Shown here one piece after another: positions 17,538 to 27,131 of a DNA stretch of 64,000 nt (positions are counted from its first letter, which is position 1; the number at the start of each line of letters is the position of its first letter). Under the pieces are notes generated by a model. That model made no database searches. It worked only from the letters and a program-made list of their open reading frames with translations, and had not been told where the DNA came from. The position numbers were made by a program, and so were the translations under genes. Origin of the DNA: Candidatus Francisella endociliophora (GTDB taxonomy: Bacteria; Pseudomonadota; Gammaproteobacteria; Francisellales; Francisellaceae); the NCBI RefSeq assembly GCF_000764555.1, contig NZ_CP009574.1, positions 186,001 through 250,000 of the forward strand. Reading direction: 5' to 3'.

Positions 17538-19907
17538 ATGAAATTTTCACATAATTGGTTAAATGAATATCTAGGTAATACTCAAGATAGCCAAAATCTA
17601 GCAGATACTCTAACTTTAGCTGGTCTAGAAGTAGATGCAATCGAGCCAGTAGTTGCTGAAAAAGTAACAGGTGTCGTAGTAGGGCAAATCAAAACTATCA
17701 ACAAACATCCAGATGCAGATAAACTAAATATCTGTAGTGTAGATGTCGCTGAAGATGAGCTTCTAACTATAGTTTGTGGTGCTAAAAATATCTATGAAGG
17801 TATGAAAGCTCCTGTTGCCAAAATCGGTGCAGTTTTACCAGGTAATTTTAAAATCAAAAAATCTAAGCTAAGAGGGCAAGAATCTTTTGGTATGATGTGC
17901 TCAGAAGAGGAACTTGGTTTAGCTGAAAAAGCAGATGGTTTGATGGATTTACCGGCAGATGCTCCTGTAGGTACAGATATGAATGAATACCTAAACCTAG
18001 ATGATAATATTATCGAGGTTGATTTAACACCAAATAGAGCAGATTGCCTAAGTGTATATGGTATTGCTCGTGAAGTATCTGCTCTTACAAAAACGCAACT
18101 CAAAGATATTGAAATCAAAGCTTCTGACATTTCTCTAGAAGATACAAAAGATGTGCAAATATCAGCTAATGATGCTTGTAAGGCATATCTGGGTTGTATT
18201 ATTAAGAATGTAGATAATAAGGCTCAAACTCCGCTATGGATGGTTGAAAAGCTAAGAAGAAGTGGTGTAGGTAGTATTTCATTTTTTGTAGATGTAACAA
18301 ATTATGTAATGTTACTAACAGGTCAGCCGATGCATGCTTTTGATTTAGATAAGTTAGAAGGTGGTATCAATGTTCGTTATGCAAATGATAATGAAGCGCT
18401 GACTCTTTTAGATGAAACTCAAGTTAAACTACAGTCTGATACTCTAGTAATTGCAGATGAGAAAAAAGCACTTGCAATAGCTGGTGTTATGGGCGGCTTA
18501 GATTCATCGATTACAGATAATACTACAAATATTTTTCTAGAAAGTGCTCATTTTGTACCAGAAAAAATTGCTGGTAAAGCACGTAAATACAATCTACATA
18601 CAGACTCTTCTCATAGATTTGAAAGAGGCGTGGATCCTAAGCTACCTCAGGATGCTATGCAGATAGCTATTAATTTAATAGTGGAAATTGCTGGTGGTGA
18701 AGTTGCTCCTATATCAGGTGCAGAAGATTCTGGAGCTATAGAAAAAAATACAGTTATAAATTTATGTGTTAAAAAACTAAATAGAGTTTTAGGAACCCAG
18801 TTTACTATTGAATATGTAGCTGAAGTTCTTGCAAACTTACACATGCAAGTTGCAAAATCAGATGAATGTTGTTTAGAGGTAATTCCACCGTCATATCGCT
18901 TTGATATGGAAATTTCTGAAGATTTAATTGAAGAAGTTGCACGCGTATATGGTTATTCAAACTTGCCTGAAACAATGCCTAAATATAATGCTTCAAAAAT
19001 CAATATTTCTGAAACAAACCAATCTCTAGATACTATAAATGCTAGATTAGTTGATAGGGGTTATCATGAAGCTATTAACTACAGCTTTATAGATCCTAAG
19101 TTTGATGAGTTTTTCTTTGAGGAAAAGGGTATAGCTATCCAAAACCCAATTTCACAAGATTTATCTGTAATGAGACAATCCTTGATACCGGGATTAATAA
19201 ACTCTTTCAAAGCAAATACTGCGCGTCAGCAAAATAGAATTAGAATTTTTGAGAAGGGTGCTTGTTTTAAATTAGAAAACAATCAAAGGGTACAGTTTGA
19301 TAGAATTGCTGGCTTAGCTTATGGTGAACTTTTAAATCCTAACTGGTCAAATACTAAAAAAGTTGATTTCTTTGATGTTAAAGCGGATATCGAAGGGCTT
19401 TGTGCTGATATTACTAATCTAAGCTTTGAAGTTTGTGATGATGTTAATTGGCTTCATCCAGGTCAGTCAGCTTATGTTTTAGCTGATGGTAAAAAAATTG
19501 GTGTAATTGGTGTAATTCATCCTAGCGTTCTAAAAACTTTCCAAATCAAAGCAAAAGCACCTATAGTGTTTGAATTAGATTTAGATGTTTTAACTAAGAA
19601 GGAAATACCAAGTTTTGAGAAAATCTCAAAATACCCATCTGTATCTAGAGATATATCTTTCTTAGTAGACAAATCTGTACTTGCTGGAGATATTACAAAA
19701 GCAATAACTGATTTAAATATAGATATCTTAAAAGATGTTAGTATATTTGATATTTATGAGTCACAAGAGAATGAAAGAAAGAGTATCGCTTTAAGTATGC
19801 TTTTCCAAGATAATGCTCAAACTCTTGAAGATAAAGTTATTGTTGAAAGTACTGAAAAGGTGTTAGAAATATTAAAATCTAAGTTTGATATTGAGCAAAG
19901 AGTATAG
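17538..19907 (+). CDS. pheT: Phenylalanyl-tRNA synthetase beta subunit
   Basis: Editing and tRNA-binding subunit of PheRS. Its 789 residues match the usual bacterial length (~795). Domains in order: tRNA_bind/EMAP-like fold (about 39-148), B3/B4 editing domain (about 210-385), B5 (about 400-470), a catalytic-like core, and a C-terminal ferredoxin-fold anticodon-binding domain starting near FEKISKYPSVSRDISFLV. Second gene of the pheST operon. No clear terminator follows. Confidence 0.98.
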   Translation: MKFSHNWLNEYLGNTQDSQNLADTLTLAGLEVDAIEPVVAEKVTGVVVGQIKTINKHPDADKLNICSVDVAEDELLTIVCGAKNIYEGMKAPVAKIGAVLPGNFKIKKSKLRGQESFGMMCSEEELGLAEKADGLMDLPADAPVGTDMNEYLNLDDNIIEVDLTPNRADCLSVYGIAREVSALTKTQLKDIEIKASDISLEDTKDVQISANDACKAYLGCIIKNVDNKAQTPLWMVEKLRRSGVGSISFFVDVTNYVMLLTGQPMHAFDLDKLEGGINVRYANDNEALTLLDETQVKLQSDTLVIADEKKALAIAGVMGGLDSSITDNTTNIFLESAHFVPEKIAGKARKYNLHTDSSHRFERGVDPKLPQDAMQIAINLIVEIAGGEVAPISGAEDSGAIEKNTVINLCVKKLNRVLGTQFTIEYVAEVLANLHMQVAKSDECCLEVIPPSYRFDMEISEDLIEEVARVYGYSNLPETMPKYNASKINISETNQSLDTINARLVDRGYHEAINYSFIDPKFDEFFFEEKGIAIQNPISQDLSVMRQSLIPGLINSFKANTARQQNRIRIFEKGACFKLENNQRVQFDRIAGLAYGELLNPNWSNTKKVDFFDVKADIEGLCADITNLSFEVCDDVNWLHPGQSAYVLADGKKIGVIGVIHPSVLKTFQIKAKAPIVFELDLDVLTKKEIPSFEKISKYPSVSRDISFLVDKSVLAGDITKAITDLNIDILKDVSIFDIYESQENERKSIALSMLFQDNAQTLEDKVIVESTEKVLEILKSKFDIEQRV

Positions 19908-20119
19908 AAAAAGGCTTTACATTAAAAAATCAATATCTTTGATAACCAAAACTATTTCTCTGAATATATTTTTTTAAATAACCAAATTTTTCGTAAATAA
20001 AGGTTATTGCTAGAGGTATTTACTGAAAAAATATTAAATTTAATTATAAATAAAGTGTTTTAGTCGGTTTAATAAAATGATAGATTTAAAAATAATATCA
20101 AAAATTTTATATATAAATC

Positions 20120-23100
20120 ATGCCAAAGTGTAAGAAATGTGGTGAAGAGCTATTTAAAAATAGCTTAATATCCCTTTGTTCAATATGTATAAATAATAAT
20201 AGACACAAACGAAATTATGCTATATTCTCAGGAGTAAAAATGACACACCCTGAAAGTCGTAAAAAAACTCCTCCGCCTCAAAAACAAGATCTACCAGAGC
20301 TAAGCAGAGTGAAACAAAAAACTCATCTGCTTGAAAAAGAAAAATTTACTATTAATCTAAAAACTATAGGAGAAAAAACACCTCTAAACAGAGTGAAACA
20401 AAAAACACCTCTAAACAGAGTGGAACAAAAAACACCTCTAAACAGAGTGGAACAAAAAACACCTCCGCCTCAACGAACTTATTTAAAACTACCAAAGCTA
20501 AGCAATACACAAGAATCAACATTAGATTATAAAGAAAACGCTAGATCAAGAACTCAAATACGTCAAAGAAATACAAAAAAAGATACGCAAAAAAATTCAC
20601 TACAAAGGAAAGCTTTATTTAAAGATAAGCTGAATACAAATCATTATACTTTTAACAACCGTGACACTAAAGAAAATTTAAAAATATCCACATTATCAAA
20701 AGATCTGAACAAAATAAGATATAAACATAATACTTCCCATCCTATTTTTAATAGCACTATATCTAAAAATAATACAAGGAAATTGTTATTTAAAGGTAAG
20801 CTGAATAATACTTTTGACAACCATAATATTAAAAAAAATTCAAAAACATTCATATCAATAGATAGAGATGATAGGGATTCTCAAAATAATATTTCCCATG
20901 ATATTTTAAATAACCCATTTTTGATTATAGTTAATAAAAGATTAAAAGAATATAATCAGAAAGATATTAATCATCATGTTACTTATGATAGAGATCAAGA
21001 TAACGCTTCTCCTATTAATGATACTAATGAAAGAGAGACATATACATTATATGATTGGTTTAATAGAAAAAATGTTAGAGTATTAAAAGCTTTAAGAGAT
21101 GGTAATTGCTTTTTTGATTCAGTTTATAAGAGTGTAAATATAGCTAAAAACATAAGAAAACAAAGATATTTTGAAAAGGAAATGATAGATTTAGAAGAAA
21201 AGACTTCTAATTTTAAGAAAGATTTTCTTTATAGAATTATTACTTTTTTAGAAAATACTAAAAATCTGAAAGAAATATCAAAAAGAGAAGAAGAAGTTTT
21301 TAATATAATGATAAACTCACTTATACAGGAGCAATACTATTCTGATAGTGTGGTGAAATTGGATATTGATGAGGTTGATATATATAATTATCATTCCTTT
21401 ATTGATGAAAAAGTTAAAGAATACTATATTAGATTCTTTGAATATAATATGTATGCCGATAATGGTATATTATTTCTATATATATATTTTTATGAAAAAA
21501 AAATATACTTATTTGAAGGTATTGTTAATGATAATATAGATAAATCACAAGAAGATAATGAAGTTATTCAAAGTGAAGAGGAAAAAAAATTTACATTATA
21601 TAATAATTATTATATATACAACTACAATCATAGAAAATTTAGACTCAGTTGTTATGACCTAAATTTTGAGTATAAGTCAATAAACTCCATAAAGGAACTT
21701 GAAGAAAGCTTAAATGAAGAGAACTCTATTTATTTGGTTAAAGACGAACGTCATTATAGACCCGTTCACATTACAAACTCAATACTTGGAATAATAACAA
21801 ATAAAAATCTAGGAATTTTGCCGAGGTTTGCTAGAGTAAATAGCCCTAATAAAAATATTAACGAGTTGGGAAATAGTAATAATAAAAGAGATCTCTCAGC
21901 CCCACCAATTACCACCCCAAGATTTAATTCAATAAATGACGAATATAGAATAAAAGCTAATAAAGAAACTAATGAAACAATTCAAGAGCTTATAGGTATT
22001 TCCAATCAAATCTTTAATTATATTGAATCCAAAAAAAAAGGATTTAATTCTATTGATGTTGTTGATGACATTACTAAGACATTCAAGTCAGATAAGTATT
22101 TAATCATCTTAATTATTGAGCTTATAAAATTTAATAACTCTAATAAAAATATTTTAAAGATGCAGGAATATAACACAAAATTAATAATATTTGGTTTAGA
22201 GTCTGAATTTGGAAGATACGATATTAAAGAGAAAGGTGATATGACAAAACGCCTTATTCAAGGACACAATATATTATTGGAAGAGAGTGGTGGTGACGAA
22301 AACTGTTGGAAAATAGAAACTGATGCAAATCAAAAATTAGAACTAGTAAGCCCAAAGCTATATATCTATCTCGACAAAGAACAAGATAAATATAAGATTT
22401 GCAGTATTATATGCTTAAGATTCTTAATATATTTAAAACAAAATTTACATAATGAAAATCTTGTGGATATTAAGAGTTTTATAGAAAAAGAATTAGATAT
22501 TAGTATGGAATACTCTATTAAAGAACCATATGGTATTGAAGAGTCTTCTATGGCTCACTATTATGAATTAGACAGAGAGGAACCTAAATCACTATTAGAG
22601 AATAATATTAAAGACACAACTGAGTTAAATACCAAAGGAGCTCATTTAAATCTATCATGTAGTATAAATGAAATTAGTCGTTTCTTTGATAGTTCTAATG
22701 TAGAACATTTTATACTCGAAAATTTTTTTAAAAAAATTAATGTTATAGAAGAAGAGTTTATATCTTTCCTCTTTAAAAAAGATCCAGATTATTCTGACTA
22801 TATTATGAAAAAACATGATGATGAAATGTTAGAAAAATATAATCGCCGCAAAGGAATAGCATATAAACCTCAAGCTGAGTCACTTAAGAAAAAGATCATG
22901 GATAATATGAAAATTAATCCATTAGATAAATATAAAAAACTTTGGGGAAATTTTAAAAATACTTTTTCTCTAATGGGGATAAATGTGAAGAGAGATACCT
23001 TATATAATATTATATTCCTAAAATTATTAGAAGTTCCAATTTTATCTCTGCAATACAAATATGCTACTAAATTTCTTAATAATATGAAAACTCCTAAACC

Positions 23101-23620
23101 TAAACGTTTATCAAGTATCAAAAATTCTTATAACTATATATGGATAAAAATAGGACTTGAAAGTCTAGTAGTTACTTTAAATGAAAAAGAGATTCAAAAA
23201 ATAGTTAATTTTATAAAGGAAAATAAAGAATTACTAATTCTTAATAATTACACCTCCGATACCTCCATTGAAGAATATAAATTGATTAAAGAACATAATC
23301 AGCAAATTATAGACAACCTTATAAATAACTTAAATATTTTAAAAGAGATTAAATCGCCTAGAAGGAAAATAAGTCATAATAATGAAATATTAAATAATAG
23401 AATAGAATTAAGAAATAATACAAAGGATAAAATATCCTTAAAATCACCTACAAACAAAAGTAGTATACCTATTGGAGCAAGGCATGATACATACCTAAAT
23501 TCATTTTTACGCACCAATGATAAAGGTGAGTCTACTCAATATTTTGTTTTAGAGTTTAGAGGTACAATGAAAGCACTTAAAGCTACACTTAATACTAGTA
23601 TAAAAAAAGGGGCTAGATAA
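20120..23620 (+). CDS. Orphan zinc ribbon-OTU protease-amidoligase multidomain protein
   Basis: An 1166-residue protein without a recognised full-length family. Seen in order: a four-cysteine zinc ribbon (C4, C7, C20, C23); a basic low-complexity region with a tandem repeat (about 85-115); an OTU-type cysteine protease signature (D327-G-N-C330-F, with H545 in ERHYRPV); then a pattern fitting the glutamine-synthetase-fold amidoligases: GLESE (E694, E696), D735 with E741-LVSP, GAHLNLS (840-846), and at the extreme C-terminus R1121...LN and E1145FRGT. A lysine-rich helical insert (about 860-1110) splits the last two. No signal peptide or membrane helix. Codon use is extremely AT-rich, it stands alone, and both flanks are non-coding, all suggesting transfer. 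A host-directed effector or a peptide-tagging enzyme is possible; neither is shown. Confidence 0.72.
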   Translation: MPKCKKCGEELFKNSLISLCSICINNNRHKRNYAIFSGVKMTHPESRKKTPPPQKQDLPELSRVKQKTHLLEKEKFTINLKTIGEKTPLNRVKQKTPLNRVEQKTPLNRVEQKTPPPQRTYLKLPKLSNTQESTLDYKENARSRTQIRQRNTKKDTQKNSLQRKALFKDKLNTNHYTFNNRDTKENLKISTLSKDLNKIRYKHNTSHPIFNSTISKNNTRKLLFKGKLNNTFDNHNIKKNSKTFISIDRDDRDSQNNISHDILNNPFLIIVNKRLKEYNQKDINHHVTYDRDQDNASPINDTNERETYTLYDWFNRKNVRVLKALRDGNCFFDSVYKSVNIAKNIRKQRYFEKEMIDLEEKTSNFKKDFLYRIITFLENTKNLKEISKREEEVFNIMINSLIQEQYYSDSVVKLDIDEVDIYNYHSFIDEKVKEYYIRFFEYNMYADNGILFLYIYFYEKKIYLFEGIVNDNIDKSQEDNEVIQSEEEKKFTLYNNYYIYNYNHRKFRLSCYDLNFEYKSINSIKELEESLNEENSIYLVKDERHYRPVHITNSILGIITNKNLGILPRFARVNSPNKNINELGNSNNKRDLSAPPITTPRFNSINDEYRIKANKETNETIQELIGISNQIFNYIESKKKGFNSIDVVDDITKTFKSDKYLIILIIELIKFNNSNKNILKMQEYNTKLIIFGLESEFGRYDIKEKGDMTKRLIQGHNILLEESGGDENCWKIETDANQKLELVSPKLYIYLDKEQDKYKICSIICLRFLIYLKQNLHNENLVDIKSFIEKELDISMEYSIKEPYGIEESSMAHYYELDREEPKSLLENNIKDTTELNTKGAHLNLSCSINEISRFFDSSNVEHFILENFFKKINVIEEEFISFLFKKDPDYSDYIMKKHDDEMLEKYNRRKGIAYKPQAESLKKKIMDNMKINPLDKYKKLWGNFKNTFSLMGINVKRDTLYNIIFLKLLEVPILSLQYKYATKFLNNMKTPKPKRLSSIKNSYNYIWIKIGLESLVVTLNEKEIQKIVNFIKENKELLILNNYTSDTSIEEYKLIKEHNQQIIDNLINNLNILKEIKSPRRKISHNNEILNNRIELRNNTKDKISLKSPTNKSSIPIGARHDTYLNSFLRTNDKGESTQYFVLEFRGTMKALKATLNTSIKKGAR
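20230..20242 (+). promoter_or_regulatory. Strong internal ribosome binding site and alternative start
   Basis: AGGAG (20230-20234) lies 5 bp before an in-frame ATG (20240-20242, residue 41), while the upstream ATG at 20120 has no visible Shine-Dalgarno. The first 40 codons nevertheless encode a clear CxxC-x12-CxxC zinc ribbon. Two isoforms, with and without the ribbon, are therefore possible. Confidence 0.5.
20373..20466 (+). repeat. 27-bp tandem repeat in the coding sequence, about 3.4 copies
   Basis: Units start at 20373, 20400 and 20427 with a partial copy at 20454. They are nearly identical (one base changes, turning K into E) and encode the nine-residue unit KTPLNRVEQ. The near-identity means a recent expansion or slippage, so copy number may vary between strains. 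The same KTPPPQ-like motif also occurs singly on both sides. Confidence 0.85.
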
Positions 23621-23873
23621 CTTTAGTACTATGTTTTTTTACTACGAAATTCACTTCCCATGATGCAAAATTCAATTTTTAACGCTTTCAATCAAAGGAA
23701 ATATTTTAGAAGCTGAAGATAATAAGTTTTATTATACAAAATAAAACCACAAAATAACTAAAATTATTTCTATATGAAAGATTGAATCTATCAGATAGCA
23801 CAAGAAATATGCTTGAATGCATGATAGATAAACGTATAATAAAATTTGCAGAATAGAATTTAGACTAAAAAAT
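23621..23873. other. 253-bp gap with two stop-separated coding-like fragments
   Basis: Between the OTU/amidoligase gene and the next gene there is no complete gene. Two short open stretches look protein-like: plus frame 23664-23744, ending in LEAEDNKFYYTK then stop, and plus frame 23758-23856, ending in MLECMIDKRIIKFAE then stop. Neither has a good start. They may be remnants of a decayed gene, or chance in AT-rich DNA. Confidence 0.3.
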
Positions 23874-24998
23874 CTATTCTATCACTATAGACTTCTCTAA
23901 AGAGAACTCTTTATTTTTATCTGTATAACTATAGATATTTGCCCATACAGAATTATCTTTTGATCTATGAGTTTCTATAATAGTATAGTTTCTATCGGTA
24001 ACACCATCAAAATTTGGTGAAGTATCTATTGCAGCAATATCCACATTATAGCCTTGATTTTTTATGTTTGATAAATTAGTAGTATCTAAGTTATTTTTAT
24101 TGAATGTAGTAGCATAAACGTTATCTTTATCAACACCATTAGCAAACAGCGCCATGTTTTCATTACGCATTAAACTAGCAATAGCAGGATTTTCAAAATC
24201 ATTAGTATTTTTAATACTTCCACAAGTGACATTATTAAACTGTCCAGGAGTTAAAATACATGATTGTACAAATTCTAAATCTGCATTTTTATATACTAAA
24301 GCTGATTGAAAATCATAACCATGTCCAGGAGTTGGGTTAGGTTTGCTAAATGTCGCTAATTCAATATGTTCAGCATCAATATCTGATGGAAGTTGAAATT
24401 CTGAAATTTGTGTAAATGTTTGATATTCATCATTAATTTTTTTAGATTGTAAAAGATAGGCACTCACAGGAGATGATTTATCTTTATCACTAGTTACAGC
24501 ATAAGTGAAATATTGAGCAATATGGTTAGACCAATTTTCATTATTGTAAGTAATAGTTGGGTTATATCCATTAGGAAGCTTTAATTTTATAGCTTTATCT
24601 TTTTTATCGCCATTTAGTAAGTCTTCTATAGAATAGATATAAGCAAAATTTGAATTGGATTTTTCATTAGTTACTAAAACTAAGATATTGTTATAACCAA
24701 TATTCACAAGCTGATCTATCTTTACAGATTTAGAAGCAAGTTCTTTGGGCAGACCAATATGCTTTTGAGTATAGTCAGTCGAACTAATAAGAGCACCTTC
24801 AACAACTTTATCTGTGTTATATACTACAAGAAAATCTCTGTCAAATTCTGTTTGATCGCTTTCTCTACTAAAATAAGCATACGGATCATCAAGGTTTACT
24901 ACAAATTGCTCTTTGTCTATAGATTTTTTATCATAAGCAAAAGCAACACTTGTACACAATATAGAGCTTACTAGAAATTTTTTTAAAAAATGATTCAT
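23874..24998 (-). CDS. Secreted protein of unknown function
   Basis: A 374-residue protein with an N-terminal signal peptide (about 1-21, cleavage near SVAFA). The mature part is mostly predicted beta structure with short repeated strand-turn patterns, which could be a propeller-like or beta-sandwich fold, and two cysteines around 245-255 (SCILTPGQFNNVTC). I recognise no family or catalytic motif. It follows the cardiolipin synthase-like gene on the same strand after 80 bp, so co-transcription is possible. Likely periplasmic or exported. Confidence 0.65.
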   Translation of the reverse strand: MNHFLKKFLVSSILCTSVAFAYDKKSIDKEQFVVNLDDPYAYFSRESDQTEFDRDFLVVYNTDKVVEGALISSTDYTQKHIGLPKELASKSVKIDQLVNIGYNNILVLVTNEKSNSNFAYIYSIEDLLNGDKKDKAIKLKLPNGYNPTITYNNENWSNHIAQYFTYAVTSDKDKSSPVSAYLLQSKKINDEYQTFTQISEFQLPSDIDAEHIELATFSKPNPTPGHGYDFQSALVYKNADLEFVQSCILTPGQFNNVTCGSIKNTNDFENPAIASLMRNENMALFANGVDKDNVYATTFNKNNLDTTNLSNIKNQGYNVDIAAIDTSPNFDGVTDRNYTIIETHRSKDNSVWANIYSYTDKNKEFSLEKSIVIE

Positions 24999-25078
24999 CT
25001 TATTTTATCTCCACTTTAAAATGAAAATTGAAATTTTATTTTGTAAGATGATATATTTTATATTAATAACTATCAAGT

Positions 25079-27067
25079 TTACATTAATGGAGTTAATATC
25101 TTCAAAATACTTTCTACAATAAGACTACTACGCTTATTACTCATATGGTCCGTTTTTAATGTAGAATCTGCTAATAATTTATTTGCCCAGTTATAAACTT
25201 CTTGTACATGATGCTTACTATAAAGAAAGGTTGCTATCTCATAATTTAGGAAAAGACTTCTATTATCAAGGTTTACAGAACCTAACATTGCAATATTATC
25301 ATCTATTAATACAGCTTTAGCATGCATCATATTCTCAGTAAAATGAACATCAATATCACAAGCAACAAAATCTCTGGTGTAACTAGCTCTTGCTCTGTCA
25401 ACAATCTTATGGTTAGAGCTTTTTGGTGTTATTATCTTTACATCTATTCCACGTCTCTTAGCTAAAATAATAGTTTGATATAACTCCGCTGATGGAATTA
25501 AGTAAGGGGTTATAATCCATATTTTTTCTTTAGCTGAGTTAATAGCTGTTAATAAGCCTGCATATAGTTGATCTTGCTGTAAATCAGGACCTGAAGGAAT
25601 AACTTGAACAAAACCTTCTTGCTTTATTGCTTTAGGAGCTTCAAACTCTAATTCTTCACCTGTAGCAAAATGCCAGTCTGAAGAAAATATCTTTAGAAAA
25701 TAAGCTATTGACTCACCGTTAATTTTAAAAAGTAAGTCATCCCACATACCCTCATGTTCCATAGGAGACATATATTCATCGCCTATATTCATACCTCCAC
25801 TAAAGACTGTCTGATTATCAAAAATATAAATTTTTCGATGGTTCCTAAAATTTATATAATTACGTAGAGGATTGGATATTACCGGCATAAAGAATACAAC
25901 TTTAGCACCTAAATTACGTAGTTTTTTAAATATTTTTCGTTGGTGCCTATATACATAAAATGAACCTAAAGAATCTATTAAAAGTTTTATTTCAACTCCA
26001 TCTGCAGCTTTCTTTTCTAATGCGTTTATTACTAACTTTGATGTAGTATCATTCTTAAAAACATATGTTTGAATATAAATATTACGTTGAGCTGAATTAA
26101 TAGCAGCTATCAAACCTGCATATAGCTGATTTTTATGCATATCAGGACCTGATGGAATCACTTGAACAAAACAATCTTCTCTTACATTATTTTGAATTTT
26201 AAAACTTAATTCTTCATCTGTAGCAAAATGCCAATCAGAGCAAAAGACTTTTAAAAAATGAACTATAGATTCTCCTTGAATTTTAAATAGTAAATCATTC
26301 CACATACCATCATGATGAATAGGTGACATATATTCATCACCTATATTCATTCCTCCACTTAGTACAGTTTCATTATCAAATATGAATATCTTACGATGAT
26401 TTCTATAGTTAATGTAATTACGAATAGGATTGGATATTACAGGCATAAAAAATACTACTTCAGCACCTAATTTTCGTAAATTTTTAAATATTCTCTTATT
26501 GTGACGATAAATATAAAAAGAACCTAAAGAATCTATCATAAGCTTTATATCTAAACCTTCAGCAGCTTTTTTTTCTAAAGCTTTTATAACAAGTTTAGAT
26601 GTTTTATCACTTTTAATAATATAAGTTTGAATATAGATACTTTTTTTAGCAGCTTTTATTGCATTTATAAAAGTTTCAAATGATTTAATACCGTCCGTAT
26701 ATATATCAAAAGAGTTTTTTCTAGTAAGAGTTGATAATTCTAAGTTTTCAAAAGTGCTTATTACACTAGTGGGTAAATTTTCGCAGTTTTTATTATTTAT
26801 GCAATATTCATCAAACAATAAAGAATCATGGATATTCATAGCTCCTTTTTGCCAAAATTTACGTCTATCTTTACGCTGAAATATAAAGAAAAAAGGAATT
26901 GCTACATATGGTATAAACAGTATAGCTAAAAGCCAAGCAAGAATATTTGATGCTGACTTTTTGTCAACAATAAGCTTTAATACTATAAAAATAGTAAAAA
27001 TTTGACATATAAATAAAACAATATTTGCTTCTAAAATATATATCAAGCTTGAAAAAAAGTTATCCAT
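25079..27067 (-). CDS. Cardiolipin synthase-like phospholipase D with three HKD motifs
   Basis: Membrane-bound phospholipase D superfamily enzyme; relatives join two phosphatidylglycerols into cardiolipin. Two N-terminal helices (about 12-32 and 39-60, PLDc_N type) precede three HKD motifs: H224 and H410, both NHRK with I-F-D following, and H582 (HAKAVLID). Normal bacterial Cls has two HKD motifs in ~480 residues. Here the first catalytic domain is duplicated in tandem (residues about 143-328 and 329-514, roughly four of five residues identical over the first 106), giving 662. Both copies keep the HKD residues and GGMNIGDEYMSP. It could still make cardiolipin, or have altered specificity. Confidence 0.88.
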   Translation of the reverse strand: MDNFFSSLIYILEANIVLFICQIFTIFIVLKLIVDKKSASNILAWLLAILFIPYVAIPFFFIFQRKDRRKFWQKGAMNIHDSLLFDEYCINNKNCENLPTSVISTFENLELSTLTRKNSFDIYTDGIKSFETFINAIKAAKKSIYIQTYIIKSDKTSKLVIKALEKKAAEGLDIKLMIDSLGSFYIYRHNKRIFKNLRKLGAEVVFFMPVISNPIRNYINYRNHRKIFIFDNETVLSGGMNIGDEYMSPIHHDGMWNDLLFKIQGESIVHFLKVFCSDWHFATDEELSFKIQNNVREDCFVQVIPSGPDMHKNQLYAGLIAAINSAQRNIYIQTYVFKNDTTSKLVINALEKKAADGVEIKLLIDSLGSFYVYRHQRKIFKKLRNLGAKVVFFMPVISNPLRNYINFRNHRKIYIFDNQTVFSGGMNIGDEYMSPMEHEGMWDDLLFKINGESIAYFLKIFSSDWHFATGEELEFEAPKAIKQEGFVQVIPSGPDLQQDQLYAGLLTAINSAKEKIWIITPYLIPSAELYQTIILAKRRGIDVKIITPKSSNHKIVDRARASYTRDFVACDIDVHFTENMMHAKAVLIDDNIAMLGSVNLDNRSLFLNYEIATFLYSKHHVQEVYNWANKLLADSTLKTDHMSNKRSSLIVESILKILTPLM
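25526..26641 (-). repeat. Tandem duplication of a 558-bp PLD-domain unit
   Basis: Copy A covers 26084-26641 and copy B 25526-26083, a period of 186 codons fixed by the two NHRK motifs (26390-26401 and 25832-25843). The two copies can be read side by side at both protein and DNA level. Amino acid differences are mostly conservative, which suggests purifying selection since duplication. Confidence 0.88.
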
Positions 27068-27131
27068 ACTTATTGCAAAATATAGGTTTATTTTAAAATT
27101 CTAACATATCGGATAACCACATATCTAACAG

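Noticed and set aside
19977-20008. Hairpin AATAACC/GGTTATT after pheT as a terminator
   Set aside because: Seven pairs with an 18-base loop and no U-tract in the right place; not supported.
25079-27067. Treating the three-HKD gene as two fused genes or a frameshift
   Set aside because: The frame is continuous, both copies are intact and the duplication period is an exact number of codons (186), so an internal domain duplication is the simpler reading.
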